Assembly (NCBI GenBank): GCA_017643845.1
Contig: JAEPMR010000006.1
Coordinates: 22,095-86,094, forward strand
Direction: 5' to 3'
Source: Marivivens sp.
Lineage (GTDB): Bacteria > Pseudomonadota > Alphaproteobacteria > Rhodobacterales > Rhodobacteraceae
DNA length: 64,000 nt
Made by a program: the position numbers and the translations under genes. A model generated the notes under the pieces. It made no database searches and was not told the origin of the DNA. It saw only the letters and a program-made list of their open reading frames with translations. Each line of letters begins with the position of its first letter. Position 1 is the stretch's first letter. Below, piece after piece: positions 52,602-61,406 of the stretch.

Positions 52602-54506
52602 ATGAATTTTCCTTCGCTTACAGAAACCGGTCGTCGTAGAAATTTAGGCTCGCCGATGAGAACCATCGTCATGGTTCTGGCGGCGGCATTCGCGGTTTGG
52701 GTAATCCACTCGAACCTCTTCATCATCTCCGATCCGCTCATTCAGGGCATTCTGTTCGTATCGGGCATTTTCACGATTCTCTTCCTCGCGATCGGCGCGA
52801 CCTCGCGCGCGCCGGACAGCATTCCGATCTATGATTGGGTTCTCTCTGCGCTGAGCCTGGCCACAGGGGTGTATTTCTACGTGACCTCGGGAGCGATTGC
52901 GGACCGGATCAGTCTACTCGACGAATTCACAACCGATCAGTTTTTCTTTGGCTCAGCCTTGTTGTTTCTGACCATCGAAGCGACCCGCCGGACCACCGGC
53001 CTAGGCCTGACCGGCGTTGTCGCCCTCTTCCTGATTTATAATCTGTTTGGCTCTCTTCTGCCGCCGCCATTCGGGCATCGCGTCAGCGAGTTCAGCTATC
53101 TCTTGGATATTCTGGTTTTCACCACCGATGGACTTTTTGGCGTGCCGCTTCAGGTCGTTGCCAGCTATGTTTTCCTGTTCGTGATGTTTGGAACATTCCT
53201 GGCCAAGGCCGGGGGAGGGGACTTCTTTTTCAACCTTGCAGCGCTTGTGACCGGCAATGCGCGCGGCGGCCCCGCCAAAATCGCGATCATTTCGTCGGGC
53301 CTGTACGGCACGATGTCCGGGAGCCCAACATCCGATGTTGTTGCAACGGGGTCGATCACGATCCCTGTCATGAAGCGACTCGGCTATCGGGCACGGTTCG
53401 CGGGGGCGGTGGAAGTCGCGGCGTCGTCTGGCGGAAGCGCGATGCCTCCGATCATGGGGTCAGCAGCCTTCATCATGGCCGAGTATTCCGGCATTTCCTA
53501 CAACGCCATCGTGCTCGCCGCTCTGGTGCCGGCGCTTCTATACTACACGGGTGTCTTCGCTCAGGTTCACTTCCGGTCAGTCAAGCACAACCTTCGACCC
53601 TCTGCAGACGAAATACCTTCAGCAAAGGAAACATTCAGGACCGGATGGGTTTTCCTGCTGCCGATCATCGGCATCATCGTCGCCCTCATTCTGGGGTATT
53701 CCCCGACCTTCACAGCCGGTGTCGGAGTTCTGGTAACCATCCTGTCCGCGATGATGCTGAAAGACACACGGCTGTCACTGTGGCAGTTGGTGGAAGGGCT
53801 GGGGGCGACTACGCTCCAGATTCTGCCAGTCGCCGGCGCTTGTGCCGCGGCCGGTCTTGTGATTGGCGGCTTGTCGATGACCGGCCTTGGAATGAAATCC
53901 GCGAACGTCATTTTGACTGTCAGCAACATGCAACCACTGCTGACACTCGTTATCGCCGCGGTCGTCACGATTGTTCTCGGTCTCGGGATGCCAACGCCCA
54001 GTGCGTATATCCTGGCAGCCGTGCTGGTCGGACCGGCGCTGGCAAAGCTCGGTTTCCCGACGTTGCCGAGCCAGATGTTTCTGCTCTACTACGCGATTCT
54101 CTCGGCACTGACGCCACCGATTGCTGTGGCTGCAATCGCGGCCTCAGCGATTGCCGACGAAGACCCCTTCAAGATCGCGTTCTCTGCAGTCCGGCTAGCC
54201 ATCGTCGGCTTCCTGCTGCCCTTCGCCTTCGTGTGGAACCCGGGTATCCTCCTAGAACTTGGCCCCCTGGCAAACACCTTGGCCGTCGTGGGTGCGTTTG
54301 CCGGAGCCCTCGCGGTCGCAGCCTCTCTGGAAGGCTTGGTCAAGACGCAACTCACTGCAATCGAAAGGGGCGTACTTCCCATCGCTGCGATTGGCGCCGT
54401 AAGCCCATATTTGGCGGTATCCGCGATCTGTATTTTGGTGATTGTCGCAATGCTAATCCGGCAGATCGCTTTCACGACAGAAAGCGCCCACGTCGACAGT
54501 GCCTAG
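52602..54506 (+). CDS. TRAP transporter fused permease (4TM + 12TM)
   Basis: A 634-residue membrane protein with about 16-18 predicted helices. It joins the small (DctQ-like) and large (DctM-like) subunits, the form usual with TAXI binding proteins. LYGTMSGSPTSDVVATGSIT and ASSGGSAMPPIMGSAAFIMA are large-subunit signatures, and VLGLGMPTPSAYILAAVLVG repeats them in the second half. Transport is driven by a sodium or proton gradient. The substrate is inferred from the binding protein and catabolic context. Confidence 0.93.
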   Translation: MNFPSLTETGRRRNLGSPMRTIVMVLAAAFAVWVIHSNLFIISDPLIQGILFVSGIFTILFLAIGATSRAPDSIPIYDWVLSALSLATGVYFYVTSGAIADRISLLDEFTTDQFFFGSALLFLTIEATRRTTGLGLTGVVALFLIYNLFGSLLPPPFGHRVSEFSYLLDILVFTTDGLFGVPLQVVASYVFLFVMFGTFLAKAGGGDFFFNLAALVTGNARGGPAKIAIISSGLYGTMSGSPTSDVVATGSITIPVMKRLGYRARFAGAVEVAASSGGSAMPPIMGSAAFIMAEYSGISYNAIVLAALVPALLYYTGVFAQVHFRSVKHNLRPSADEIPSAKETFRTGWVFLLPIIGIIVALILGYSPTFTAGVGVLVTILSAMMLKDTRLSLWQLVEGLGATTLQILPVAGACAAAGLVIGGLSMTGLGMKSANVILTVSNMQPLLTLVIAAVVTIVLGLGMPTPSAYILAAVLVGPALAKLGFPTLPSQMFLLYYAILSALTPPIAVAAIAASAIADEDPFKIAFSAVRLAIVGFLLPFAFVWNPGILLELGPLANTLAVVGAFAGALAVAASLEGLVKTQLTAIERGVLPIAAIGAVSPYLAVSAICILVIVAMLIRQIAFTTESAHVDSA

Positions 54507-54706
54507 CTGTGGCGCCTCAGCAGGTTGCCCCTATTGAAGTGCAGTCTGGTCATCGAGGGATTCAACCCAGAGGCGGCATTTGGTCTGGGCCAATTTTTAA
54601 GGTTGGTCCGGGCCGGTCGGCCTATGACACCGAACACAGGCGGCCACTTCCGTAGGTGGGAACTGATCATTTCGCAACCGGCGCAAAGTATGTCGAGGTT
54701 CAGAAA

Positions 54707-55282
54707 ATGAATGAAACACGGGGGCCGGAAGAACTTGGGCCAAAACAGCTTAGTATTGGCGCCGACGCGATCTCCGAGCTGTCGGTTTCAATCAGAGCGC
54801 CCCTTGTACAGGCCGCGGTCGTCGCGAAGGCGATCAACGATTTCGTTCCCGATCACCTAGATTGCTGCCGACCTGACAGGCCAGTGTCGGTGCAGAACCA
54901 GACTAGCTCTGAGGAGTTCACCTTTTTGCTTACCCTGCGTGGGGAAGAAATATCCGAGTCGCTCCGAGACGAAATGGCCGCATTGGCCCGTGACCTCGAA
55001 GAGAGACTGAGCTTTGCTTTGGTGGCGGAAGGACACCAGGTGTCGGCCAACGATACGGACCCGAAACCGCCAGCCGCGCCGCGCTACTGGAAGGCCTGGG
55101 TCGCCAGCATGTTGGGTGTCTATCCCCTGCTGATCCTTATCTACTACGCGCTGCAACCGCTCACGCAAAACCTTCCAGGTCCGGTGTCTTTGTTCCTTGT
55201 TGCGCTGGTGCTCACCGGGGTGAACGGTGTCTACGTTGCGCCGTTTCTGGGCAAGAGATTGCGTCCATGGCTCACACGGTGA
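54707..55282 (+). CDS. Two-helix membrane protein of unknown function
   Basis: A 191-residue protein starting at ATG 54707 (GAGG eight bases upstream). Residues 1-115 are soluble with alternating strands and helices. The C-terminal 70 residues form two hydrophobic helices (WVASMLGVYPLLILIYYAL and VSLFLVALVLTGVNGVYVA) and end in basic GKRLRPWLTR. This C-terminal hairpin resembles that of membrane-bound antibiotic-biosynthesis-monooxygenase-like proteins, but the match is weak. It follows the TRAP permease by 200 bases and may share its transcript. Confidence 0.65.
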   Translation: MNETRGPEELGPKQLSIGADAISELSVSIRAPLVQAAVVAKAINDFVPDHLDCCRPDRPVSVQNQTSSEEFTFLLTLRGEEISESLRDEMAALARDLEERLSFALVAEGHQVSANDTDPKPPAAPRYWKAWVASMLGVYPLLILIYYALQPLTQNLPGPVSLFLVALVLTGVNGVYVAPFLGKRLRPWLTR

Positions 55283-55502
55283 AGCGAGATGGTGCGCTTG
55301 CCGGGACTCATGCACAGGCTGGCCGCCATGACACCTCAGTGACGGGCCCGGCAAGCCGCTGTCGGGGAGGTTCCGGACCACAATTGCGCGAAAGAATCTC
55401 GGTTTTGCGATCTCGTCAGCTTGATCTAGTTCAGAACCCGCTATTTCGGACAACAAGTTAGGTCGATACCTACAACGCGGGAAAAAAAAGTGGCAGGTTA
55501 CG

Positions 55503-55531
55503 TTGACAGATAAAACTTAGAGAGCTAAGAA
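55503..55531 (+). promoter_or_regulatory. Promoter of the Rieske oxygenase operon with TTAG-N4-CTAA dyad
   Basis: TTGACA (55503-55508), 17 bases, TAAGAA (55526-55531). A perfect 14-bp palindrome CTTAG-AGAG-CTAAG (55516-55529) spans the end of the spacer and the -10 box. The rest of the 311-base gap 55283-55593 shows no gene. Confidence 0.65.
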
Positions 55532-55593
55532 TAGTTGAGAGGTCGAAAACCACTCATCCACTGAAAGAGTCGGATGCCATTGGAGGAGCCCAG

Positions 55594-56874
55594 ATGCTTA
55601 CACCCGAAGAGAATGAACTGCTTACACGCGTAACGGGGGATGCCCCGATGGCGCGACTTATGCGTCAGCATTGGACGCCTGTATGCCTGATCGAAGAGGT
55701 TGAAGAGTCGGACGGCAAACCGCTTCGAGTCGAAGTTCTCGGCGAAAGCTATGTCGCGTTCCGGGATACCAAGGGTCGTCTGGGAATGCTGGATGAGCTT
55801 TGCCCCCACAGAAAGGCCTCTCTGGTCTATGGCCGTAACGAGGAATGTGGGCTGCGCTGCCTCTATCACGGCTGGAAGATGGATGTTGAAGGCAATGTCG
55901 TCGCAATGTCTTCAGAGCCGGAAGGCAGTCCATTGATGGACAAGGTCAAACATCGTTCCTACCCCGTGCGGGAGTGGGGCGGCTTCGTCTGGGCTTGGCT
56001 CGGCGAGAAAGATGATATGCCCGAGTTCCAGCCGCCGGCCTTTGCGCCAACCGAAGACACCCCAGTTTCGATCCTGAAGATTCGCGTGCCCGCCAACTGG
56101 GCGCAGATTCACGAGGGCCAGATCGATAGCGCGCATTCATCATCGCTCCATTCCTCGAATATGGTTCCGGCACGGGTCGAGGGCGCCGCGGCGGACGACA
56201 AATCATGGTACCGCCCATCGACAGACAAATCTCCGCGTATGCAGACTGAAACCACGAGCTACGGTTTCCATTACGCGGCGATCCGTAAGCCGATCAAAAA
56301 CGCTCAGACGCACAACTATCTCCGGATCACCGAATTTATCGCGCCCTATTATTCGCTGATTCCGCCGAACAACAACTACCGGGTCGCCAGCGTCATCGTG
56401 CCGATCAATGACGATGAGACAGCATTTCACTTCATAGCCTTCGACGGACCGAACGTTCCCTCCACCGAAGAGTGGCGCAAGTTTGCCCATGCCGTACCGG
56501 GTGAGGACGTGGACCACAAATGGCGCTCTCTCCGGACGTTGGAGAACGACTTCAAGCAGGACCGCGAAAGGATGAAAGAAGGCCACTTTACCGGCGTGGA
56601 CGGCATTCCGAACGAAGATATTGTGATGTGGGTTTCGATGGGTAGCCGCGTGCAGCGTCACACGGATATTCTTGGGGCCTCTGACTTAGCGATTGTCGAG
56701 TTCCGCCGGCTCATGGCTGATGCGGCAAAGAAAGTCGCCGAAGGCGGCCAGGCGATCGGCACCGACTCGAAGATTCCGCAAAGGGTAATCGCCTCTCACG
56801 AGGGTGTGTATCCTAAGGACGTCGATTGGCGGACACTGGTGGACACGTCGAGCAAGACGGAAGCGGCGGAGTAA
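55594..56874 (+). CDS. Rieske ring-hydroxylating oxygenase, large subunit (phthalate 4,5-dioxygenase-like)
   Basis: A 426-residue oxygenase. The Rieske ligands are in CPHRKASLVYG and CLYHGWKMD (CxH and CxxH). The mononuclear iron site is the DSAHSSSLH motif (Asp-x2-His-x4-His), with a C-terminal acidic ligand likely. The fold and length match phthalate 4,5-dioxygenase oxygenase (Pht3/OphA2). It hydroxylates an aromatic acid with electrons from the reductase encoded at 58289. Its neighbours (dehydrogenase and decarboxylase of the phthalate 4,5-pathway) support phthalate, but another aromatic carboxylate is possible. Confidence 0.88.
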   Translation: MLTPEENELLTRVTGDAPMARLMRQHWTPVCLIEEVEESDGKPLRVEVLGESYVAFRDTKGRLGMLDELCPHRKASLVYGRNEECGLRCLYHGWKMDVEGNVVAMSSEPEGSPLMDKVKHRSYPVREWGGFVWAWLGEKDDMPEFQPPAFAPTEDTPVSILKIRVPANWAQIHEGQIDSAHSSSLHSSNMVPARVEGAAADDKSWYRPSTDKSPRMQTETTSYGFHYAAIRKPIKNAQTHNYLRITEFIAPYYSLIPPNNNYRVASVIVPINDDETAFHFIAFDGPNVPSTEEWRKFAHAVPGEDVDHKWRSLRTLENDFKQDRERMKEGHFTGVDGIPNEDIVMWVSMGSRVQRHTDILGASDLAIVEFRRLMADAAKKVAEGGQAIGTDSKIPQRVIASHEGVYPKDVDWRTLVDTSSKTEAAE

Positions 56875-56906
56875 CCCGCCTACATGTTTCCTTCCCTGAA
56901 CCGTCC

Positions 56907-56939
56907 AGAGCCTCAAGGGGTTTTGGGCGGCTCTTTTTT
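56907..56939 (+). terminator. Rho-independent terminator after the Rieske oxygenase
   Basis: AGAGCC and GGCTCT arms around a 16-base loop are followed by a run of five to six T. It separates the oxygenase transcript from the FMN dehydrogenase gene. Confidence 0.75.
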
Positions 56940-57002
56940 CATGGTGCCGTCGGACTTTCATAGCTTGCCTCGACGGATTCTGCTCGACGGGCGACAGGCG
57001 TG

Positions 57003-58148
57003 ATGACGACAGCAATCAATATCGAAGACTTGCGGGAGCAGGCACGGCGCCGCCTGCCACGGGTGGTGTTCGACTATTTGGATGGGGGCGCGGAAGCAGA
57101 GGTGACGCTGCGGCGGAACCGCAGTTCCTTCACGGATATCGTTCTCACGCCGCGAATCCTCAAAGGGGGGAGCGTCGATCTCACCTTGGAGCTGTTCGGG
57201 GAAACATACTCCAAGCCGTTTTTCATAGGGCCAACAGGGCTGAACGGCCTCTATTGGCCCCAGGGAGATCTGCACCTCGCCGCTGCGGCCGAACGATCCG
57301 GGGTCGGGTTCACGGTTTCGACCGCCTCGAACACGACGCTGGAAGAGATCGCGCGGAGGAGCAAGGGTCCCCTCTGGTTCCAGTTTTATCCTTGGGGGAA
57401 GGGCGAATTCGCTGAAGCGCTGATCGACCGGGCGCAGGCGGCCGGTTACTCGGCTCTGGTACTGACTGTCGATTCACTCGTGGGCGGCAAGCGCGAACGT
57501 GATCTGCGGCACGGCTTCGCCCACGAAATCCGCATTGGCACTCGGACTGTTCTCGATGGGCTTCTGCATCCTGCTTGGCTGACCTCCGTTTGGCTCGGGC
57601 CGCACCGTCCCAGACTTGAGAACCTCCTGGACTTTGTCGGAAACAGCGCTAGCGACAGCGAGCTGGCCGAGTATACACGATCTCAGCGGAACCCGGAGTT
57701 TTCGTGGGAAGATGTTCGCCGGATTCGGGAGAAATGGAAAGGTCCGCTGCTGATCAAGGGAATCATGTGCCCAGAAGATGCGATTGACGCGCAACGCGCC
57801 GGCGTGGATGGGATTGTGGTCTCGAACCATGGTGGCCGGCAGCTTGATGGCGCCCCGGCCACGATCGACGTTCTCGCCGATATCATCGCGGCACTGGATC
57901 GGAAGTTCCCGGTACTGCTGGACGGCGGCATTCGTCGCGGCAGTGACATCGTGAAAGCTCTCACCCTGGGTGCGAAGGGCGTTCTGCTGGGTCGCGCGCC
58001 ACTCTATGGCTTGGCGGCGCAAGGCGAGGCGGGCGTTTCACAGGCGCTTTCCATCCTTGAAGAAGAGATGACGAGAACCATGACCTTTGTGGGTGCACGA
58101 TCCGTGTCCGCTGTCTCAGGTGTCAACGTCGAAACGCGACGGCCATAA
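57003..58148 (+). CDS. FMN-dependent alpha-hydroxy-acid dehydrogenase
   Basis: A 381-residue TIM-barrel flavoprotein of the lactate/mandelate dehydrogenase family. RLPRVVFDYLDGGAEAEVTL opens the protein; the active-site lysine lies in PLLIKGIM, the histidine-arginine pair in VSNHGGRQLDGAPATIDVL, and the phosphate loop in LLDGGIRRGSDIVKAL with LLGRAP. It oxidises an L-2-hydroxy acid to the 2-oxo acid, passing electrons to the respiratory chain or oxygen. No membrane-binding loop is evident. A mandelate-like aromatic substrate is suggested by its setting among aromatic genes. Confidence 0.9.
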   Translation: MTTAINIEDLREQARRRLPRVVFDYLDGGAEAEVTLRRNRSSFTDIVLTPRILKGGSVDLTLELFGETYSKPFFIGPTGLNGLYWPQGDLHLAAAAERSGVGFTVSTASNTTLEEIARRSKGPLWFQFYPWGKGEFAEALIDRAQAAGYSALVLTVDSLVGGKRERDLRHGFAHEIRIGTRTVLDGLLHPAWLTSVWLGPHRPRLENLLDFVGNSASDSELAEYTRSQRNPEFSWEDVRRIREKWKGPLLIKGIMCPEDAIDAQRAGVDGIVVSNHGGRQLDGAPATIDVLADIIAALDRKFPVLLDGGIRRGSDIVKALTLGAKGVLLGRAPLYGLAAQGEAGVSQALSILEEEMTRTMTFVGARSVSAVSGVNVETRRP

Positions 58149-58227
58149 TAGGTTCCTCCACCAGTAGCACCTGCACGTTCTCGATGGCTCGCCCAACGTT
58201 CAGGATGACTGCGCAGCACATGGTCGG

Positions 58228-58256
58228 TTGACACACACAACTTAGCTATCTAAACA
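58228..58256 (+). promoter_or_regulatory. Promoter of the reductase-dehydrogenase-decarboxylase operon with TTAG-N4-CTAA dyad
   Basis: TTGACA (58228-58233), 17 bases, TAAACA (58251-58256). The dyad TTAG-CTAT-CTAA (58242-58253) starts eight bases after the -35 box, exactly as in the promoter at 55503. GGGAGGA precedes the ATG at 58289. Confidence 0.65.
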
Positions 58257-58288
58257 ATTTCACAATCACGACCAAATGGGAGGACCTC

Positions 58289-59227
58289 ATGGAGAATATC
58301 AAGATGCGCGTCGAGAAACGGCGTGACTTGACCCCGAGCATCACCGAATTCACCCTGGTGCCGGTTGGAGACGATGTACTCCCTAGTTTCGATCCTGGTG
58401 CTCACATCACCTTGGAAACTCCGTCCGGCGCAATGCGCCGCTATTCACTGATCAACGATGGCAGCGACCCGAAGGAGTTTGTTGTCGCGATCAAGAAAGA
58501 GCCGAATTCGCGCGGGGGCTCCGCGTCGATGCACGAACAGGCGACCGTCGGCTCCGAGTTGACAGTCGAGTTCCCGGAAAACGATTTCCCGCTAACCGAT
58601 GTTCAGAAGTACCTGCTCATCGCCGGCGGTATCGGGATCACGCCAATTCTGTCGATGGCGCGGTATCTCGACAAGAAGGGCAAGATGCTCAGAATCATCT
58701 ACGTCAGCCGCAGTCCGGAGGAATCGGCCTATCTGGATGAACTGATGAGAGATTTCGATGGCCGGATCATTGTGCACCATGACGGCGGCGCTCCGGATGC
58801 GGTCTACGATTTCTGGGACGATCTGGTCACACCCCGTGCCACTCATGTGTTCTGTTGTGGCCCGAAACCGCTGATGGATGAAATCAAGGCCGTTTCCGGG
58901 CACTGGCCGGAGGGGCGAATTCACTTCGAGGATTTCAAGCCCGTCGATGTGGTGCGCCAAGACGATATCTCTTTCGAAGTGGAGCTGAAAAAAAGTGGCG
59001 AAACCGTCACGGTGCCCGAAGATCGTTCGATCTTGGAAGCATTGCGTGACGCCGGATTCGCAACATCCAGTTCGTGTGAAAGTGGCACATGCGGCACCTG
59101 CAAGACCCGCCTCCTCGAAGGGGAAGCTGACCATCGCGACATGGTGCTTATGGAAGAGGAAAAGAGCGACCAGATAATGATTTGTGTATCGCGCGCGCTA
59201 TCGGGGAGGCTGGTTCTTGACCTCTGA
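58289..59227 (+). CDS. Phthalate-dioxygenase-type reductase (FMN, NADH, plant-type 2Fe-2S)
   Basis: A 312-residue class IA oxygenase reductase. The flavin site is in MRRYSLINDGSDPKEFVVAI, the NADH site begins LLIAGGIGITPILSMARYL and ends in FCCGPKPLMDEI, and a C-terminal ferredoxin domain carries CESGTCGTCKTRLLEGEA with a later cysteine in MICVSRA. Domain order FMN-NAD-ferredoxin matches phthalate dioxygenase reductase. It supplies electrons to the Rieske oxygenase at 55594. The downstream gene overlaps its end. Confidence 0.93.
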   Translation: MENIKMRVEKRRDLTPSITEFTLVPVGDDVLPSFDPGAHITLETPSGAMRRYSLINDGSDPKEFVVAIKKEPNSRGGSASMHEQATVGSELTVEFPENDFPLTDVQKYLLIAGGIGITPILSMARYLDKKGKMLRIIYVSRSPEESAYLDELMRDFDGRIIVHHDGGAPDAVYDFWDDLVTPRATHVFCCGPKPLMDEIKAVSGHWPEGRIHFEDFKPVDVVRQDDISFEVELKKSGETVTVPEDRSILEALRDAGFATSSSCESGTCGTCKTRLLEGEADHRDMVLMEEEKSDQIMICVSRALSGRLVLDL

Positions 59228-60404
59228 TCCCGTCCGCCTCGGAGTTGCGGGATTGGGGCGGGCTTTCATGCTGATGGTCCCCACCTTCGATGCCGATGCA
59301 CGCGTCAAGCTCACGGCCGCAGCCGCGCCGAGAGCGGAAAGCCGGGCCGCATTCGAAGAGCAATACGGCGGTGTCGCCTATGCGACTGTCGAGGACCTAT
59401 GTGCCGATCCATCTGTGGAAGCGATCTACATCGCCACCCCGCACCAAATGCATGTAGATCACGTTCTGGCCGCGGCGCGCGCTGGAAAGCACATTCTCGT
59501 GGAAAAGCCGCTCGCGATCTCGATGGAAGACGCCGAGACCATGGTCGCCGCGGCGAACGCGGCGGGGGTTCACCTGATCGTTGGGCCCAGCCACAGTTTC
59601 GATCCACCGGTCGACCTGGCCGCGCAGTTGATCGCGAGCGGCAAGTTCGGCCAGCTAAGAATGATCCAGGCCCTTAACTACACCGACTTCCTGTATCGTC
59701 CCCGACGCCCGGAGGAGCTGCGCACCGAAGAAGGAGGAGGTGTGCTGTTCAGCCAGGCCATCCACCAGATCGACGTGGTCCGACGGCTTGCGGGCGGCAT
59801 GGGAGAGAAGATTTATGCCATGACCGGGGTATGGGATCCAAAGCGTCCAACAGAAGGTGCTTTTACAGCGCTAATGAACTTTGAGGGTGGATGCGTCGCC
59901 AATCTCACCTATTCGGGCTACGCCCATTTCGATAGCGACATTTGGATGAACGACGTCGGAGAGCTGGGGCAGCGAAAACGCGCCGGCGCCTATGGCGATG
60001 CAAGGCGGGCACTGATGGACCTCGATCCCGATGACGAGGCACGCCTCAAGACGACGCGCACATTCGGCAGCGGTAAGACTGTCGACGCAGAGCACAACGA
60101 GCATTTTGGCCCAGTTATCGCGCTTTGCGACCGTGCCGATCTAAAGCTGACTCCGGACGGCGTCGAAGTATTCGGTGACACCGAGCGCAGCTTCATCGAA
60201 GCAAAATTCGGGCCCGCGCCACGTAGAACCGTAAACGATGCGCTGGTGGCCGCTGTCCGCCAGAACAGGGCCCCCGTCCAGACAGGCGCATGGGGTCTGG
60301 CAAGCCTGGAGGTTTGCCATGCGATCCTGCAGTCCGCCTCGACCGGCCAACCTGTCGATTTGCGGCAACAATGCAAAACAAGTGAGGAGGAACAAACAGG
60401 ATGA
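59217..60404 (+). CDS. Gfo/Idh/MocA dehydrogenase (cis-dihydrodiol-phthalate dehydrogenase-like)
   Basis: A 395-residue oxidoreductase. TTG 59217 (LTSDPVRLGVAGLGRAFML) is chosen because GGGGAGG lies seven bases upstream; it overlaps the reductase gene by 11 bases. The Rossmann motif is GVAGLGRAFM, the EKP motif is HILVEKPLAISMEDAE, and the substrate histidine is likely in FSQAIHQIDVVRRL. Pht4, which oxidises cis-4,5-dihydrodiol phthalate to 4,5-dihydroxyphthalate, belongs to this family. It is coupled to the decarboxylase gene by an ATGA overlap. Confidence 0.87.
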   Translation: MTSDPVRLGVAGLGRAFMLMVPTFDADARVKLTAAAAPRAESRAAFEEQYGGVAYATVEDLCADPSVEAIYIATPHQMHVDHVLAAARAGKHILVEKPLAISMEDAETMVAAANAAGVHLIVGPSHSFDPPVDLAAQLIASGKFGQLRMIQALNYTDFLYRPRRPEELRTEEGGGVLFSQAIHQIDVVRRLAGGMGEKIYAMTGVWDPKRPTEGAFTALMNFEGGCVANLTYSGYAHFDSDIWMNDVGELGQRKRAGAYGDARRALMDLDPDDEARLKTTRTFGSGKTVDAEHNEHFGPVIALCDRADLKLTPDGVEVFGDTERSFIEAKFGPAPRRTVNDALVAAVRQNRAPVQTGAWGLASLEVCHAILQSASTGQPVDLRQQCKTSEEEQTG

Positions 60405-61393
60405 GCAGTCTCAAACTATCCCTTGCCATGGGAAACTATGACCGGACGCGTGCCATTGTGGATGGAAGAGTGCAGATAGACGGTGTCGATCCCGTTCCCA
60501 TGCTACTGTCCCCAGAAGAAATGTTCTTCCGGGCGTTCCGCCACGAAGCGTTCGATATCAGCGAAATTTCGTTGTCCTCGTATTCGATCTCGGTCGCCCG
60601 CGGAAATCCGCACTATGTCGCGATCCCGGTCTTTCTGAGCCGGGCGTTCCGTCACACTTCAGTCTACATTCGAACCGACAAAGGGATCGACACGCCGCAG
60701 GATCTGAAGGGCAAGCGCATTGGCATTGCCGAATACCAGCTGTCTGCCAATGTCTGGGTGCGCGGCATTCTCGAAGAGGAATACGGCGTCAAACCCTCCG
60801 ATATCATCTGGGTGCGCGGCGGTATGGATACGCCGGGCCGGCCCGAAAAGATCAAGGTTCAGTTGCCCGACGATATCCGCATGGAAGAGGCGCCGGTGGG
60901 CAGCACGTTGAATGGCATGCTCGAGGCCGGTGAGATCGACGGCTTCATCGGCCCGCGTTGGCCGCGTTGTTTCGCCGAGCGGCATCCGCACGTAGGTCGG
61001 CTCTTTGCAGACAGCATCGCTACGGCCGAAGCCTATTACGAAAAGACCCAGATCTTTCCGATCATGCATGTTCTTGGGGTGCGCCGCAGCCTCGCAGAAG
61101 AATACCCGTTCCTACCCGCCGCCCTGCTCAAGGCGTTCACGCAATCGAAGCTGCTGGCAGAAGAAGCTCTGTCTGACACCTCGGCAACGAAGGTAACGAT
61201 GCCCTTCGTCGAGGATAATCTCAACCGCGTGCATGCGCTGATGGGAGACGATCCCTGGAGCTATGGCGTCGGCGGCAACGCCCATGTCCTGAACAAGTTT
61301 TTGGATTACCACGCGAGTCAAGGTCTGTCTCCGCGCCGGGTGGAGATCGAAGAACTGTTCCATCCCTCGACCCTAGAAGCCTACAGCCTTTAA
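60401..61393 (+). CDS. 4,5-dihydroxyphthalate decarboxylase-like protein
   Basis: A 330-residue protein with a periplasmic-binding-protein-like fold but no signal peptide: LAMGNYDRTRAIVDGRVQID, then FRAFRHEAFDISEISLSSYS and LKGKRIGIAEYQLSANVWVR. These match Pht5/4,5-dihydroxyphthalate decarboxylase. It would convert 4,5-dihydroxyphthalate to protocatechuate, which feeds directly into the pca genes of this window. The ATG overlaps the stop of the dehydrogenase gene. Confidence 0.9.
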   Translation: MSSLKLSLAMGNYDRTRAIVDGRVQIDGVDPVPMLLSPEEMFFRAFRHEAFDISEISLSSYSISVARGNPHYVAIPVFLSRAFRHTSVYIRTDKGIDTPQDLKGKRIGIAEYQLSANVWVRGILEEEYGVKPSDIIWVRGGMDTPGRPEKIKVQLPDDIRMEEAPVGSTLNGMLEAGEIDGFIGPRWPRCFAERHPHVGRLFADSIATAEAYYEKTQIFPIMHVLGVRRSLAEEYPFLPAALLKAFTQSKLLAEEALSDTSATKVTMPFVEDNLNRVHALMGDDPWSYGVGGNAHVLNKFLDYHASQGLSPRRVEIEELFHPSTLEAYSL

Positions 61394-61406
61394 GAGGAGC
61401 GCCACA

